Source of the DNA: Flavobacterium chilense
GTDB lineage: Bacteria; Bacteroidota; Bacteroidia; Flavobacteriales; Flavobacteriaceae
Length of the DNA stretch: 64,000 bases
Direction of reading: 5' to 3'
Assembly: GCF_001602525.1 (NCBI RefSeq)
Contig: NZ_LSYT01000003.1
Coordinates: forward strand, 248,001 to 312,000
This document shows positions 53,681 through 61,922 of the stretch, piece after piece; the first letter of the stretch is position 1; every line of letters begins with the position of its first letter. A program made the position numbers and the translations under genes. The notes under the pieces are model-generated. The model saw only the letters and a program-made list of their open reading frames with translations, did no database searches and was not told where the DNA came from.

Positions 53681-54739
53681 TTAGATTAAAATTCCTCCGT
53701 TTGTATTGCTGATGTAGCAGGCTTCAACGACCTTCATGGTATCTAAAATGTCCTGAACGCTTGCTAATAATTTAGAATCTGAGCCTTCTTTAAAGCGCAT
53801 TAGATTAGACATTGTCCCGATGAAAGCTTCTGGAAACCAGGAACCTTCAAGGTTAACTTTTTTCCATTCATATTGACCGTTTTCGTCCTCAATCGCATAT
53901 TCAAAAATATCCGGGAGTCCGTCGGGATAATTCATTAGTAATCCCATTTTGGCTTTGATGGCGCCTTTTGTACCTTCCCATTTAATGTAACTTTCTTCAT
54001 GATTTGGCCCAAAATGATGATCGTGATTCGTATTGATCACCACATGTTTGTCTTCACCATAATCTAAAATAATCGTAGAACGGCTCGATGACAATTTTTT
54101 AAGCGGATGTTTGGCTGTTTTTGCCATCACACTTTTCGGATTTCCCATAAACGAACGTATGCAATCGATATAGTGAACACTGTGAAAAAGAATTTCCAAT
54201 CTAGGATGCTCCTTAATTAGTGGAAACAATTCCCATGGCGTATTTACCGTTATTTTAAATTCAAAATCGTATAAATCGCCAATCAATCCTTCGTTAATTA
54301 AATACCTCGCAGCGCTGACAAAAGGCGAAAAACGAAGCTGAAAATTGATCGCTGCAACAAGGTTTTTTCTTTCGCAAACTGCTACAATTTCTCTAGCCTG
54401 AGCCAAATCATTTCCCATTGGTTTCTGGATCAAAACCGCAGCATCGTTGGGTAATTGTTCCAATATTTCGATATATTGATCCGGAAGAACCGTAATGTCG
54501 TAGACCGCATTTGATGGCGCATTTTTTACTGCTTCAGCAACATTCTCAAAAACATGCTGAATTTCAAATTCTTTAGCTAAATCGTGTGCTTTTGCAATTG
54601 TTCTGTTCGTAATGCCAAAAACCGTAAAACCAGCCATTTTGTAAGCAGGCAGGTGCGCATCTTTTACAATACCGCTTGCACCGATAATGATAATGGGCTG
54701 TTTGGTTTCGGGCAGTAAAGGTTTATAGGGAATATTCAT
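53681..54739 (-). CDS. Gfo/Idh/MocA-family oxidoreductase
   Basis: A 352-residue NAD(P)-dependent sugar or sugar-acid dehydrogenase. The Rossmann start IIIGASGIVKDAHLPAYKMA, the NRTIAKAHDLAKEFEI segment and a catalytic KP motif in LIQKPMGNDLAQA are present, and a C-terminal beta-sheet domain follows (YEFKITVNTPWELFP-like region near residue 165). The usual EKP is QKP here. It is in the minus-strand operon after the second solute-binding homologue. Substrate unknown. Confidence 0.82.
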   Translation of the reverse strand: MNIPYKPLLPETKQPIIIIGASGIVKDAHLPAYKMAGFTVFGITNRTIAKAHDLAKEFEIQHVFENVAEAVKNAPSNAVYDITVLPDQYIEILEQLPNDAAVLIQKPMGNDLAQAREIVAVCERKNLVAAINFQLRFSPFVSAARYLINEGLIGDLYDFEFKITVNTPWELFPLIKEHPRLEILFHSVHYIDCIRSFMGNPKSVMAKTAKHPLKKLSSSRSTIILDYGEDKHVVINTNHDHHFGPNHEESYIKWEGTKGAIKAKMGLLMNYPDGLPDIFEYAIEDENGQYEWKKVNLEGSWFPEAFIGTMSNLMRFKEGSDSKLLASVQDILDTMKVVEACYISNTNGGILI

Positions 54740-54774
54740 TTTTGTGCTATTTTAAGTTTATTGATCAGTTCTAA

Positions 54775-56001
54775 TCAATTCGTTAGTTTTTCAATATTTT
54801 CCTGTGTTTGTTCTAAAAGTTTTTCCGAGGGAATATCTGTTTCAATTGCTTTTAAAACCATTTGATCTATCAATTCTGCCACCTTTGGCCAAATTGGTGT
54901 TTGCGGTAAAGTCAAAGCATTTTCATGCAGCATTTCCAGTTTATGATAATAGGGAATCGTTTTATTGATTTCGGCATCATTCCAGGTTGATTTTCTGCAT
55001 CCAATGCCGCCTTCGGTTGTCAATAATTTATCGCTTTCGGCAGTTGTTGCAAATCGCAAAAAATCATAGGCAAGTGCTTTATTTTTGCTTCCAATACCAA
55101 TTGTATAAAGCCAATACACATTTAATGAAGCCGTTTTGTGGTTTTCATCGTGCGGTAATTCAGTAATGTCAACTTTGCCTTTTACTTTCGATTCCTCAAT
55201 TACTTCACACATCGAAGCAAATCCAAACCAATTAATTGCCATTGCGGCTTGTCCTTCGGCGAAAGCCATTCCAGCTTCAACAGAACCAAAATTTTTCGAA
55301 CCCGGATGAAGGGCATTTGTATTGTTAACGATTTTTCTATAATAATCTAATGCTGCAGCTGCTGGATTATGATTGATATTTATTTTATTTTGATCGTTTA
55401 AAAGAGATCCGCCACGAGTCCATAACTGCAGGCAGAAATCAAAAACCATATTATGACCGTCGGGATAATTGGCAAAAACACAGCCGAATAAATTACTTTC
55501 CGGCCGATTAAAAAATGTGGTAATTTGGGTGAATTGCTCCCAAGTTTTTGGAGGGAACAATTCGTAACCAAATTGTTTCCTGAAGTTTTCTTTTTCGGAT
55601 AAATCTTCAAATAAATCTTTTCTGTAAATCAAACATTCCGGCCCATCGTGAAACGGAAGTCCATAAATACTGCCATTAATATGCTGTAGGTTTAATAACG
55701 ATTGATGCCATCCTTCAGGATAATCCTGCGGTGGATTTTGGTTGATAAAAGAAGTTAAATCGAGAACCGCTCTTTCATTTGCAGCATCAAAAATCCAATC
55801 GGTATTTAAGTGTGCAATATCCCATCTTCCGTTTTTTAAACCTTTATTCACGATAGTTTCTTCATAAAGATCGTGCAGTTCAAGCGGAATCATTTCAACT
55901 TCAACCTCAACATTATTTTTCAGACAGAATTTATCCCACAGCTTTTGCAGCGTGCTTTCAAAAGGAGAAAATTTTCTAACAGCGATTCTAAATTTTTCCA
56001 T
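54775..56001 (-). CDS. Solute-binding-protein homologue B without signal peptide
   Basis: A 408-residue family 1 (sugar ABC type) binding-protein fold: EVEMIPLELHDLYEETI, GRWDIAHLNTDWIFDAA, GLPFHDGPECLIYRKDLFED and AEGQAAMAINWFGFASM. The N-terminus MEKFRIAVRKFSPFES lacks any hydrophobic leader or lipobox, so the protein should stay in the cytosol. No ABC permease or ATPase gene is nearby. Its start lies 2 bases after the stop of CoA-transferase B. It may be an intracellular binding subunit rather than a transporter component; that is inference. Confidence 0.75.
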   Translation of the reverse strand: MEKFRIAVRKFSPFESTLQKLWDKFCLKNNVEVEVEMIPLELHDLYEETIVNKGLKNGRWDIAHLNTDWIFDAANERAVLDLTSFINQNPPQDYPEGWHQSLLNLQHINGSIYGLPFHDGPECLIYRKDLFEDLSEKENFRKQFGYELFPPKTWEQFTQITTFFNRPESNLFGCVFANYPDGHNMVFDFCLQLWTRGGSLLNDQNKININHNPAAAALDYYRKIVNNTNALHPGSKNFGSVEAGMAFAEGQAAMAINWFGFASMCEVIEESKVKGKVDITELPHDENHKTASLNVYWLYTIGIGSKNKALAYDFLRFATTAESDKLLTTEGGIGCRKSTWNDAEINKTIPYYHKLEMLHENALTLPQTPIWPKVAELIDQMVLKAIETDIPSEKLLEQTQENIEKLTN

Positions 56002-56003
56002 AT

Positions 56004-57140
56004 CTATGCTATAAATTCTTTTATAATTCGCTCGTTATCTTGTCCTAATTTTGGAGAACCTTTAGTCGATGTAAAGTATTCACCGTCGATTTTTATAGGG
56101 CATCTTGTCGTTTTATAGGAGTAACCATCAAGCATTTCAACTTGCTGTGTAAATTCTAAAACTTTAAAACCGTCTTCTTTGAAGAGCTGTTCATAGTTTA
56201 AAACTCCGGCACACCAAATGTCGGCAGGTTCTAAAATATCCAGCCAAAACTGCGTTTCCTGTGTCAATAGGTGAGAAGCCAGAATATTTTTAATTTCGTC
56301 TCTAAGCGTAAATTTATTTTTTGGGAATTGTAATAATGCATCACATTTTAGCAATGAAGCCAAAACCAGAATTGATCCCATTGCCAGAGCCAGATAACCG
56401 TTCTTAGTTTCGTAAATTCCGTAAGGAGCGCCCAAATAAGCATGTGCATTATTGGTTTTGGTACGAACAGGAAGTTCACCGCCGTCATTAAAGAAAGTGG
56501 TAATCGTTTCAAACTGAAAATCAAATGCCGATTCGAGCATACTTACCTGAACTGTTCCGCCAATATTTTGTGCTGCTTTTCGATATAAAGCCGCTAAAAT
56601 TCCCTGTGCTAAATGCGCGCCAGCCAGCATATCAACAATTGACAATCCCATTGGTACAGGGCCGTCTTCGTGATTGCCGCTCAGCCAGGTTAAAGCCGTT
56701 AAGGACTGTAATAACAAATCTTGTCCCGGTAAATCTTTAAGTTCAGGATGATTGCCGAAACCAGAAATCGAAGCGTAAACCACCGTTGGGTTTATCACTT
56801 TTACATCATCATAACTCAAACCAATGCGCTCCATAACGCCTGGTCTGAAATTGTGCATGACAACATCGGCTTTAGCCAATAATTTTTTTAATTTTTGAAG
56901 TTCCTCCGGCTGTTTAAAATCAATGGCAAACGATTCTTTATTTCTGTTTATGGTATGAAAAACAGACGATTCACCGTTCATGATTAAGTCAGAAGTATAT
57001 AAGGTTCTGCAGATATCGCCAGTTCCCGGTTTTTCAATTTTTATAACGCGCGCTCCCAAATCAGCCAGGCGAAGACTCGCCGACGGACCCGAAAGAAACT
57101 GACTAAAATCTACTATTAAATAATCTTCTAAAGGTTTCAT
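56004..57140 (-). CDS. Family III CoA-transferase B (CaiB/BaiF)
   Basis: Transfers CoA between carboxylic acids. Of 378 residues, the N-terminal PLEDYLIVDFSQFLSGPSAS, ADLGARVIKIEKPGTGD, HNFRPGVMERIGLSYDD and the catalytic Asp in LPGQDLLLQSLTAL are family features. It is a diverged paralogue of the next CoA-transferase upstream. The two sit back to back as solute-binding A, CoA-transferase A, CoA-transferase B, solute-binding B. Substrate unknown. Confidence 0.9.
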   Translation of the reverse strand: MKPLEDYLIVDFSQFLSGPSASLRLADLGARVIKIEKPGTGDICRTLYTSDLIMNGESSVFHTINRNKESFAIDFKQPEELQKLKKLLAKADVVMHNFRPGVMERIGLSYDDVKVINPTVVYASISGFGNHPELKDLPGQDLLLQSLTALTWLSGNHEDGPVPMGLSIVDMLAGAHLAQGILAALYRKAAQNIGGTVQVSMLESAFDFQFETITTFFNDGGELPVRTKTNNAHAYLGAPYGIYETKNGYLALAMGSILVLASLLKCDALLQFPKNKFTLRDEIKNILASHLLTQETQFWLDILEPADIWCAGVLNYEQLFKEDGFKVLEFTQQVEMLDGYSYKTTRCPIKIDGEYFTSTKGSPKLGQDNERIIKEFIA

Positions 57141-57315
57141 TTTTTTGTTTATTCGTTGAATCGTTTATTTGTTTAATCGTTTTCCTTCAATAATTAAAAA
57201 TCTAATTTGATCTGCTAAAATTTTTTGAATCTGCGTGAAATAACTTTTTTGCATAAAGATTTTTTTACGCAGATTTGTGCAGATTAAAGCAGATTTTAAT
57301 TTAAGCTGTTGAGTA
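57141..57315. repeat. Gap between CoA-transferase genes with gcagatt-type inverted repeat, copy 2
   Basis: At 57194-57302, left words AAAAATCTAATTTGATCTGC and AATCTGCGTGAAA are mirrored by TTTACGCAGATTTGTGCAG and AAAGCAGATTTTAATT. This is the same family as 3567-3669. A short periodic TTGAATCGTTTATTTGTTTAATCG string precedes it at about 57155. Confidence 0.6.
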
Positions 57316-58464
57316 TTATTTAGATTCAATAAACTCCTTGTGTATGCTTAAATTATCCTGACCTACTTTTGGCGCTGCTTTTTCACTTAATAATATCTCG
57401 CCATCCAATTGTATCGGACTTCTGGTGGTTATCAAAGTTTCGCCTTCAGTATTTTTTACGGTTTGTTTCAGCTGTAATTCATTTACAAAAGGCTGATTAT
57501 CTAATTCTTCATAATTGAAAACTTTTCCGCACCAAATGCCTTCTTTCTGCAAGATTTCAATCCAATAATCAGAAGTTTGGGTTTGAATTTTTTCACTCAA
57601 AATAGTTCTGATTTCGTCTCTTTTTTCAAACCAAAGATGTTTATCCGCAAACGCACTTAAATCTAAACCTAGTGTTTTTGCAATGAAAAGTAAATCGCCC
57701 ATAGCAAGAGACAAAAAGCCGTCTTGTGTTTTGTAAACGCCATAAGGTGCACTTAAAAAAGCATGCGCACTTCCTTTAATATCACCTCGTTCCGGCTGTT
57801 GTCCGCCATCATTTAAGAAAGAAGTAATCGCTTCAAACTGAACATCTAAAATCGATTCCAGTAAACTCACTTCAATCAAAACGCCTTTTCCGGTTTTGAC
57901 TCTTTTTAATAAAGCTGCTAAAATTCCCTGCACAAAATGATTGCCGCACATTAAATCGGCGACAGCCAGACCAAACGGAACAGGTCCCTGACTTTTTCGG
58001 CCGCTCAGCCAGCTTAAACCTGAGAGTGATTGCAAAAGCAAATCCTGTCCCGGTTTTTTTGCCCAAGGACCTTTATCGCCGTAACCTGTTATGGTTCCGT
58101 ATATTATTTTTGGATTAATCGTAAGTGCTGCAGTAAAATCTAAACCGATTTTGTCCATTACACCCGGTCTGAAATTATGCGTCATAATATCTGCCTTTTC
58201 GATTAGTTTTTTAATTAAAACTAGATCGTCTGGATTTTTTAAATCGGCTGAAAAAGATTCTTTATTTCTGTTAATCGTGTGAAACAAAAGACTGCTGTCG
58301 TCAACAAAAAGATCTTTGATGCTTAATTGTCGGCAGGCTTCGCCTTTTACAGGACGCTCAATTTTAATCACTCTTGCACCTAAATCGGCTAATTTTAATC
58401 CGGCAGAAGGACCCGCCAAAAACTGGCAGAACTCTAATACAATTAATCCTTCTAATGGTTTCAT
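57316..58464 (-). CDS. Family III CoA-transferase A (CaiB/BaiF)
   Basis: 382 residues with the same hallmarks as its paralogue: GLIVLEFCQFLAGPSAGLKL, ADLGARVIKIERPVKGE, HNFRPGVMDKIGLDF and the catalytic Asp in KPGQDLLLQSLSGL. Its ATG overlaps the TGA of solute-binding homologue A by 4 bases (ATGA), so the two proteins are translationally coupled. That argues for joint function. The acyl substrate cannot be inferred. Confidence 0.9.
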   Translation of the reverse strand: MKPLEGLIVLEFCQFLAGPSAGLKLADLGARVIKIERPVKGEACRQLSIKDLFVDDSSLLFHTINRNKESFSADLKNPDDLVLIKKLIEKADIMTHNFRPGVMDKIGLDFTAALTINPKIIYGTITGYGDKGPWAKKPGQDLLLQSLSGLSWLSGRKSQGPVPFGLAVADLMCGNHFVQGILAALLKRVKTGKGVLIEVSLLESILDVQFEAITSFLNDGGQQPERGDIKGSAHAFLSAPYGVYKTQDGFLSLAMGDLLFIAKTLGLDLSAFADKHLWFEKRDEIRTILSEKIQTQTSDYWIEILQKEGIWCGKVFNYEELDNQPFVNELQLKQTVKNTEGETLITTRSPIQLDGEILLSEKAAPKVGQDNLSIHKEFIESK

Positions 58465-59609
58465 GAATTTTGCAGTTTTAAGGATTTAGCATAAAGTGCA
58501 TTCAATGCATCTAAAACCAGTTCTTCGTCACCACCATTCATTAAATAATCACGAACTACATCGCCTGCATGATCCTGAAAATACATATGTCCGGAATATC
58601 TTGGTCTTAAAAAAGCTCTTTCTAAAGCGGGTAAAGTATTCTTGAAATAATTGTTAGTTATAGAATTGATTCGGTCATTTTTCCAGGCTTGTAAATGTCC
58701 CGGCTGACCTCCGTTATCGGCAAAAATATTCTGCTGAACATGAGACGAGCCTGTAAATTCAGCATAACGAATCGCTTCCGGAATGTGTTTACTGAAAGAT
58801 GAAACCGCTAATCCTGTTCCGCCCAGAGAGCTTATCATAGGCGCATTGTTCAGCTTAACCAAATCATAAAAATGAAGCAGATTTTTGCTATATCCGGCTC
58901 GTGAATAATTAGAATATCCATAAGCAAAAGGGCAGTAGGCAATTTCATCTGAATTGACCATTGCTTCGTAAACCTGAATTGGGTTTCGGTTAAAATTCTT
59001 CGGATCAATTAATTGTGCCAGTTCACGAAATAGCTGCAAAGCCTTTTTTCCTGTTTCTATAGAAATAACTTTTTCTTCAGACTGAAACGGAGCTTCGCTT
59101 AAACTGCAGCAAAACATATAAAAACTCATCAAAACATCAACCGGAATTCCTGCAAAGGCAACTAATCCTTTTTTAGCCAAAGCCAATAAATCATCGTATG
59201 TCTGAGGAACTTCAAGTCCCTTTTTTTCTAAAATATCCAAACGGGTTGCAGCAACGGGAGTCGCAGCATCAATTGGCAAAGCCCATAATTTATTACTGAA
59301 AACATAGCTTCCGTATGATTTTCCTACGGTATTTATTTCCTGATCTTTAATATAATCGGCAGGCAGAAAATCTGAAAGTGGGAGTATAGCATTAGTATGC
59401 GCTCCAAAACCTGTCCACGGATGATCGATAACCAATAGATCAAATCGTTTTGCCAGATCTTCGATAGAAGCATCTGCAAATTCTTGTAAACTTCTTTTCT
59501 CCCAGGTAATTTCGATATCCGGATTTAACTCGGTAAAGCGTTGTGCCGTTGCAACCATTGGGAGTAAACCTCTTGTATGATTCCACGTAATGCCTTTTAA
59601 TACTGCCAT
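58461..59609 (-). CDS. Solute-binding-protein homologue A without signal peptide
   Basis: The start is placed at MAVLKGITWNHTRGL (ATG 59609). An extension to 59687 would need GTG and would run through the putative promoter, although it would add a hydrophobic stretch. The fold follows sugar-type binding proteins (ITWEKRSLQEFADASIEDLA, FDLLVIDHPWTGFGAH, LPIDAATPVAATRLDIL, FADNGGQPGHLQAWKN). No lipobox or secretion signal is convincing, and no ABC partners are present. It is first gene of the minus-strand operon and coupled to CoA-transferase A. Confidence 0.75.
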   Translation of the reverse strand: MAVLKGITWNHTRGLLPMVATAQRFTELNPDIEITWEKRSLQEFADASIEDLAKRFDLLVIDHPWTGFGAHTNAILPLSDFLPADYIKDQEINTVGKSYGSYVFSNKLWALPIDAATPVAATRLDILEKKGLEVPQTYDDLLALAKKGLVAFAGIPVDVLMSFYMFCCSLSEAPFQSEEKVISIETGKKALQLFRELAQLIDPKNFNRNPIQVYEAMVNSDEIAYCPFAYGYSNYSRAGYSKNLLHFYDLVKLNNAPMISSLGGTGLAVSSFSKHIPEAIRYAEFTGSSHVQQNIFADNGGQPGHLQAWKNDRINSITNNYFKNTLPALERAFLRPRYSGHMYFQDHAGDVVRDYLMNGGDEELVLDALNALYAKSLKLQNS

Positions 59610-59632
59610 TGGTATTGATTTAGGTGTAGGTA

Positions 59633-59663
59633 AAATAATAAATGTAAAAAATACAATTACAAA
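59633..59663 (-). promoter_or_regulatory. 31-nt promoter-region element of the minus-strand operon
   Basis: Read on the minus strand this starts TTTGTAATTGTATTTTTTAC and continues ATTTATTATTT. It equals the element at 59847-59877 on the plus strand with one A/G difference. Each copy lies a short distance upstream of a divergent operon. Confidence 0.6.
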
Positions 59664-59834
59664 ATTAGAAATAAGATTGGATTGCACAAGGAAATGTAAC
59701 TTTTTGCATAATTTTTTTTGATAATAGTTTCGAAGGAATTGTATTTTTTTACAAACCGAATAAAAAATGTTATAATTTATTAAAGAATGATCATTTTATT
59801 ATATTAGTATAAAAATAAAATGCAAATATTGTTT

Positions 59835-59844
59835 TAATCGATTA
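59835..59844. promoter_or_regulatory. LacI-type palindrome TAATCGATTA
   Basis: A perfect 10-bp palindrome with a central CG, followed by CATTTG, so that the right half reads CGATTACA as in many LacI-family operators. It lies between the divergent sugar operons. No LacI-type gene is visible in the window. Confidence 0.4.
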
Positions 59845-59846
59845 CA

Positions 59847-59877
59847 TTTGTAATTGTGTTTTTTACATTTATTATTT
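59847..59877 (+). promoter_or_regulatory. 31-nt promoter-region element of the plus-strand operon
   Basis: Starts TTTGTAATTGTGTTTTTTAC and continues ATTTATTATTT. It mirrors the element at 59633-59663 and is about 60 bases upstream of the first SDR gene. Confidence 0.6.
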
Positions 59878-59934
59878 ATTGGATATGTTTAAAGCCATAA
59901 AAGTTGATTTCTATAATACTAAATACCATTTAAA

Positions 59935-60699
59935 ATGTTTTCATTACAAAATAAAAAAGCAGTCATAACAGGAGGCGGAAGCGGCATTGGAAGAGCAATT
60001 GCGTGCTTGTTTGCCAAACAGGGAGCAGAAGTTCATATTATCGATTTATCTATTGAAAGTGCACAGGATGCTGTTGACGAAATTAAAAATGCAGGAGGAA
60101 ATGTGTTTTCGTATGGGTGTAATGTTTCCAATCAGGCTGATGTCAAAGCGACTTTCGAAAAAATTGGAAATATCAATATTCTAATCAATAATGCCGGAAT
60201 TGCTAATGTTGGAAAAGCTGATACGACTTCTGAAACTGATTTTGATCGTGTAATGGACGTAAATGTAAAAGGCGTTTACAACTGCTTGTTTGCTGCGATC
60301 CCACAGTTCCGACTTTCAAATGGCGGTGTAATTTTAAACATGGCGTCGATTGCGGCATGGGTTGGAATCTCAGACCGATTTGCTTATTCAACTGCAAAAG
60401 GAGCTGTTATGGCGATGACTTTATCTGTAGCAAGAGATTATTTAAGTGAAAATATCAGATGTAATTCTATTTCTCCGGCAAGAGTTCATACGCCTTTTGT
60501 AGATGGATTTATCTCTAAAAATTACGCCGGAAAAGAAGAAGAAATGTTCGAAAAATTGTCTAAATCGCAGCCAATTGGTCGTATGGGAAAACCAGACGAA
60601 ATTGCCGCTTTGGCGTTATACTTATGCAGCGAAGAAGCCGGATTCATCACCGGATGCGACTACCCAATCGACGGAGGATTTATTAAACTGAATAATTAA
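59935..60699 (+). CDS. SDR oxidoreductase, probable 2-keto-3-deoxy-L-fuconate 4-dehydrogenase
   Basis: A classical short-chain dehydrogenase of 254 residues: NAD-binding AVITGGGSGIGRAI (about 9-22), NNAGIANVGKA, and the catalytic YSTAK (Tyr151, Lys155). The C-terminal GCDYPIDGGF is typical. Paired with the next FAH-family gene it fits the last oxidation of the non-phosphorylative L-fucose/L-rhamnose pathway, giving 2,4-diketo-3-deoxy-sugar acid. Sequence alone shows only the SDR class; the step is inferred from context. Confidence 0.75.
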   Translation: MFSLQNKKAVITGGGSGIGRAIACLFAKQGAEVHIIDLSIESAQDAVDEIKNAGGNVFSYGCNVSNQADVKATFEKIGNINILINNAGIANVGKADTTSETDFDRVMDVNVKGVYNCLFAAIPQFRLSNGGVILNMASIAAWVGISDRFAYSTAKGAVMAMTLSVARDYLSENIRCNSISPARVHTPFVDGFISKNYAGKEEEMFEKLSKSQPIGRMGKPDEIAALALYLCSEEAGFITGCDYPIDGGFIKLNN

Positions 60700-60702
60700 T
60701 TT

Positions 60703-60835
60703 GAAGGTTCTGAGGGACTAAGGTTCTAAGGCATTAAGGAAAAAACTCAGAATCTTAAAACCTTAATCCCTCAATACCTTTAAAAGAAAACCTTAGAATC
60801 TCAGAACCTTAGCACCTTAGTAACTTTAAAAAAAA
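60703..60835. repeat. Degenerate AGGTTCTAAGG-type inverted string
   Basis: Left half words such as GAAGGTTCTGAGGGACTAAG are followed by complements (CAGAATCTTAAAACCTTAAT, then CTTAGAATCTCAGAACC). They form a quasi-periodic inverted repeat filling the gap between two pathway genes. Confidence 0.55.
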
Positions 60836-60845
60836 AATATATACA

Positions 60846-61700
60846 ATGAAATTAATACGTTTTGGAGAAATCGGAAAAGAAAAACCAGGAGTTTTAATTA
60901 ATGAAAAAAGATATGATGTTTCTTCTATCGTTTCAGACTTCAACGAAAGTTTTTTTGAAGAAAACGGATTGGAAAAACTGCAAAAAGCATTAGAAAGCAA
61001 TCCTTCTTTGCCAGAAGTTGATGCCAGTGTACGCTTAGGATCTCCGGTAGCGAGACCTTCAAAAATAATCTGCATAGGGTTAAATTATGTGGATCACTGT
61101 AAAGAAACAGGTGCTCCAATTCCAACAGAACCAATTATCTTTTTTAAATCAACAACTTCTTTATGCGGTCCGGATGATGATGTAATTATTCCAAAAAACA
61201 GTGTAAAAACCGATTGGGAAGTAGAGTTAGCATTTATCGTGGGTAAAAAAGCAAGTTATGTTGAAGAAGCGGAAGCTTTAGATTACGTTGCAGGTTACGC
61301 TCTATTGAACGATTACAGCGAAAGAGAATTTCAAATTGAGCGCGGCGGACAATGGGCAAAAGGAAAAGGATGCGATACATTTGCGCCTCTTGGACCATTT
61401 TTGGCTACGAAAGAGGAAGTAAAAGATGTTGATAATTTATCGATGTGGTTAAGCGTAAACGGTAAAAAATACCAAGACAGTAATACTTTAAACCTTGTAT
61501 TCAAAATTCCGTATTTAGTACATTATTTAAGTCAGTTTATGACTTTACTTCCGGGCGATATCATTAGTACAGGAACGCCTCCGGGAGTTGGTTTGGGGAT
61601 TAAGCCAGATCCGGTTTATTTAAAAGCAGGCGATGTTGTAGAACTTGGAATTGAAGGTTTAGGAACAAGCAAGCAGACAGCTGTTGCATATAAAAAGTAA
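60846..61700 (+). CDS. Fumarylacetoacetate hydrolase family protein, probable diketo-deoxyfuconate hydrolase
   Basis: 284 residues with the FAH pattern: IICIGLNYVDHCKETGAPIP, FFKSTTSLCGPDDDV, DWEVELAFIVGKKA, LNDYSEREFQ and the final GDIISTGTPPGVGLG. The metal-binding acidic residues lie in the DWEVELA and LNDYSERE words. Within the pathway it would split 2,4-diketo-3-deoxy-L-fuconate to pyruvate and L-lactate. It follows the SDR gene after a repeat-filled gap of 146 bases. Confidence 0.8.
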   Translation: MKLIRFGEIGKEKPGVLINEKRYDVSSIVSDFNESFFEENGLEKLQKALESNPSLPEVDASVRLGSPVARPSKIICIGLNYVDHCKETGAPIPTEPIIFFKSTTSLCGPDDDVIIPKNSVKTDWEVELAFIVGKKASYVEEAEALDYVAGYALLNDYSEREFQIERGGQWAKGKGCDTFAPLGPFLATKEEVKDVDNLSMWLSVNGKKYQDSNTLNLVFKIPYLVHYLSQFMTLLPGDIISTGTPPGVGLGIKPDPVYLKAGDVVELGIEGLGTSKQTAVAYKK

Positions 61701-61727
61701 ATTATTAACTCGTTGCGCATAATTATT

Positions 61728-61872
61728 TTTAAACACATAGAAACATAGATTTTGTTTATCTAAAAAAGGCGTTTCACTTGCAATAACAAACATAGCTATG
61801 TGTAAATGATGTATCATTTATTTTAGTCTTCTTGTTTAAAAAGGAAAAAATCTATGTTTCTATGTGTTTAAA
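61728..61872. repeat. Inverted repeat with perfect 26-bp arms
   Basis: The left arm (61728-61753) starts TTTAAACACATAGAAACATA, and the right arm (61847-61872) is its exact complement. A 12-bp palindrome ACATAGCTATGT lies in the loop at about 61791-61802. It fills most of the gap between the FAH-family and dehydrogenase genes. Confidence 0.8.
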
Positions 61873-61922
61873 TAAAATGTTTACGAATTGTACCCTACGA
61901 GTTAGTTTTAAAAAAATCAAAG

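Noticed and set aside
58461..59687. A longer start for solute-binding homologue A that would add a hydrophobic N-terminal stretch
   Set aside because: It needs a GTG start and runs through the 31-nt promoter-region element. The ATG at 59609 begins with the domain's own first strand. If the longer form were real, the signal-less claim for this protein would fall.
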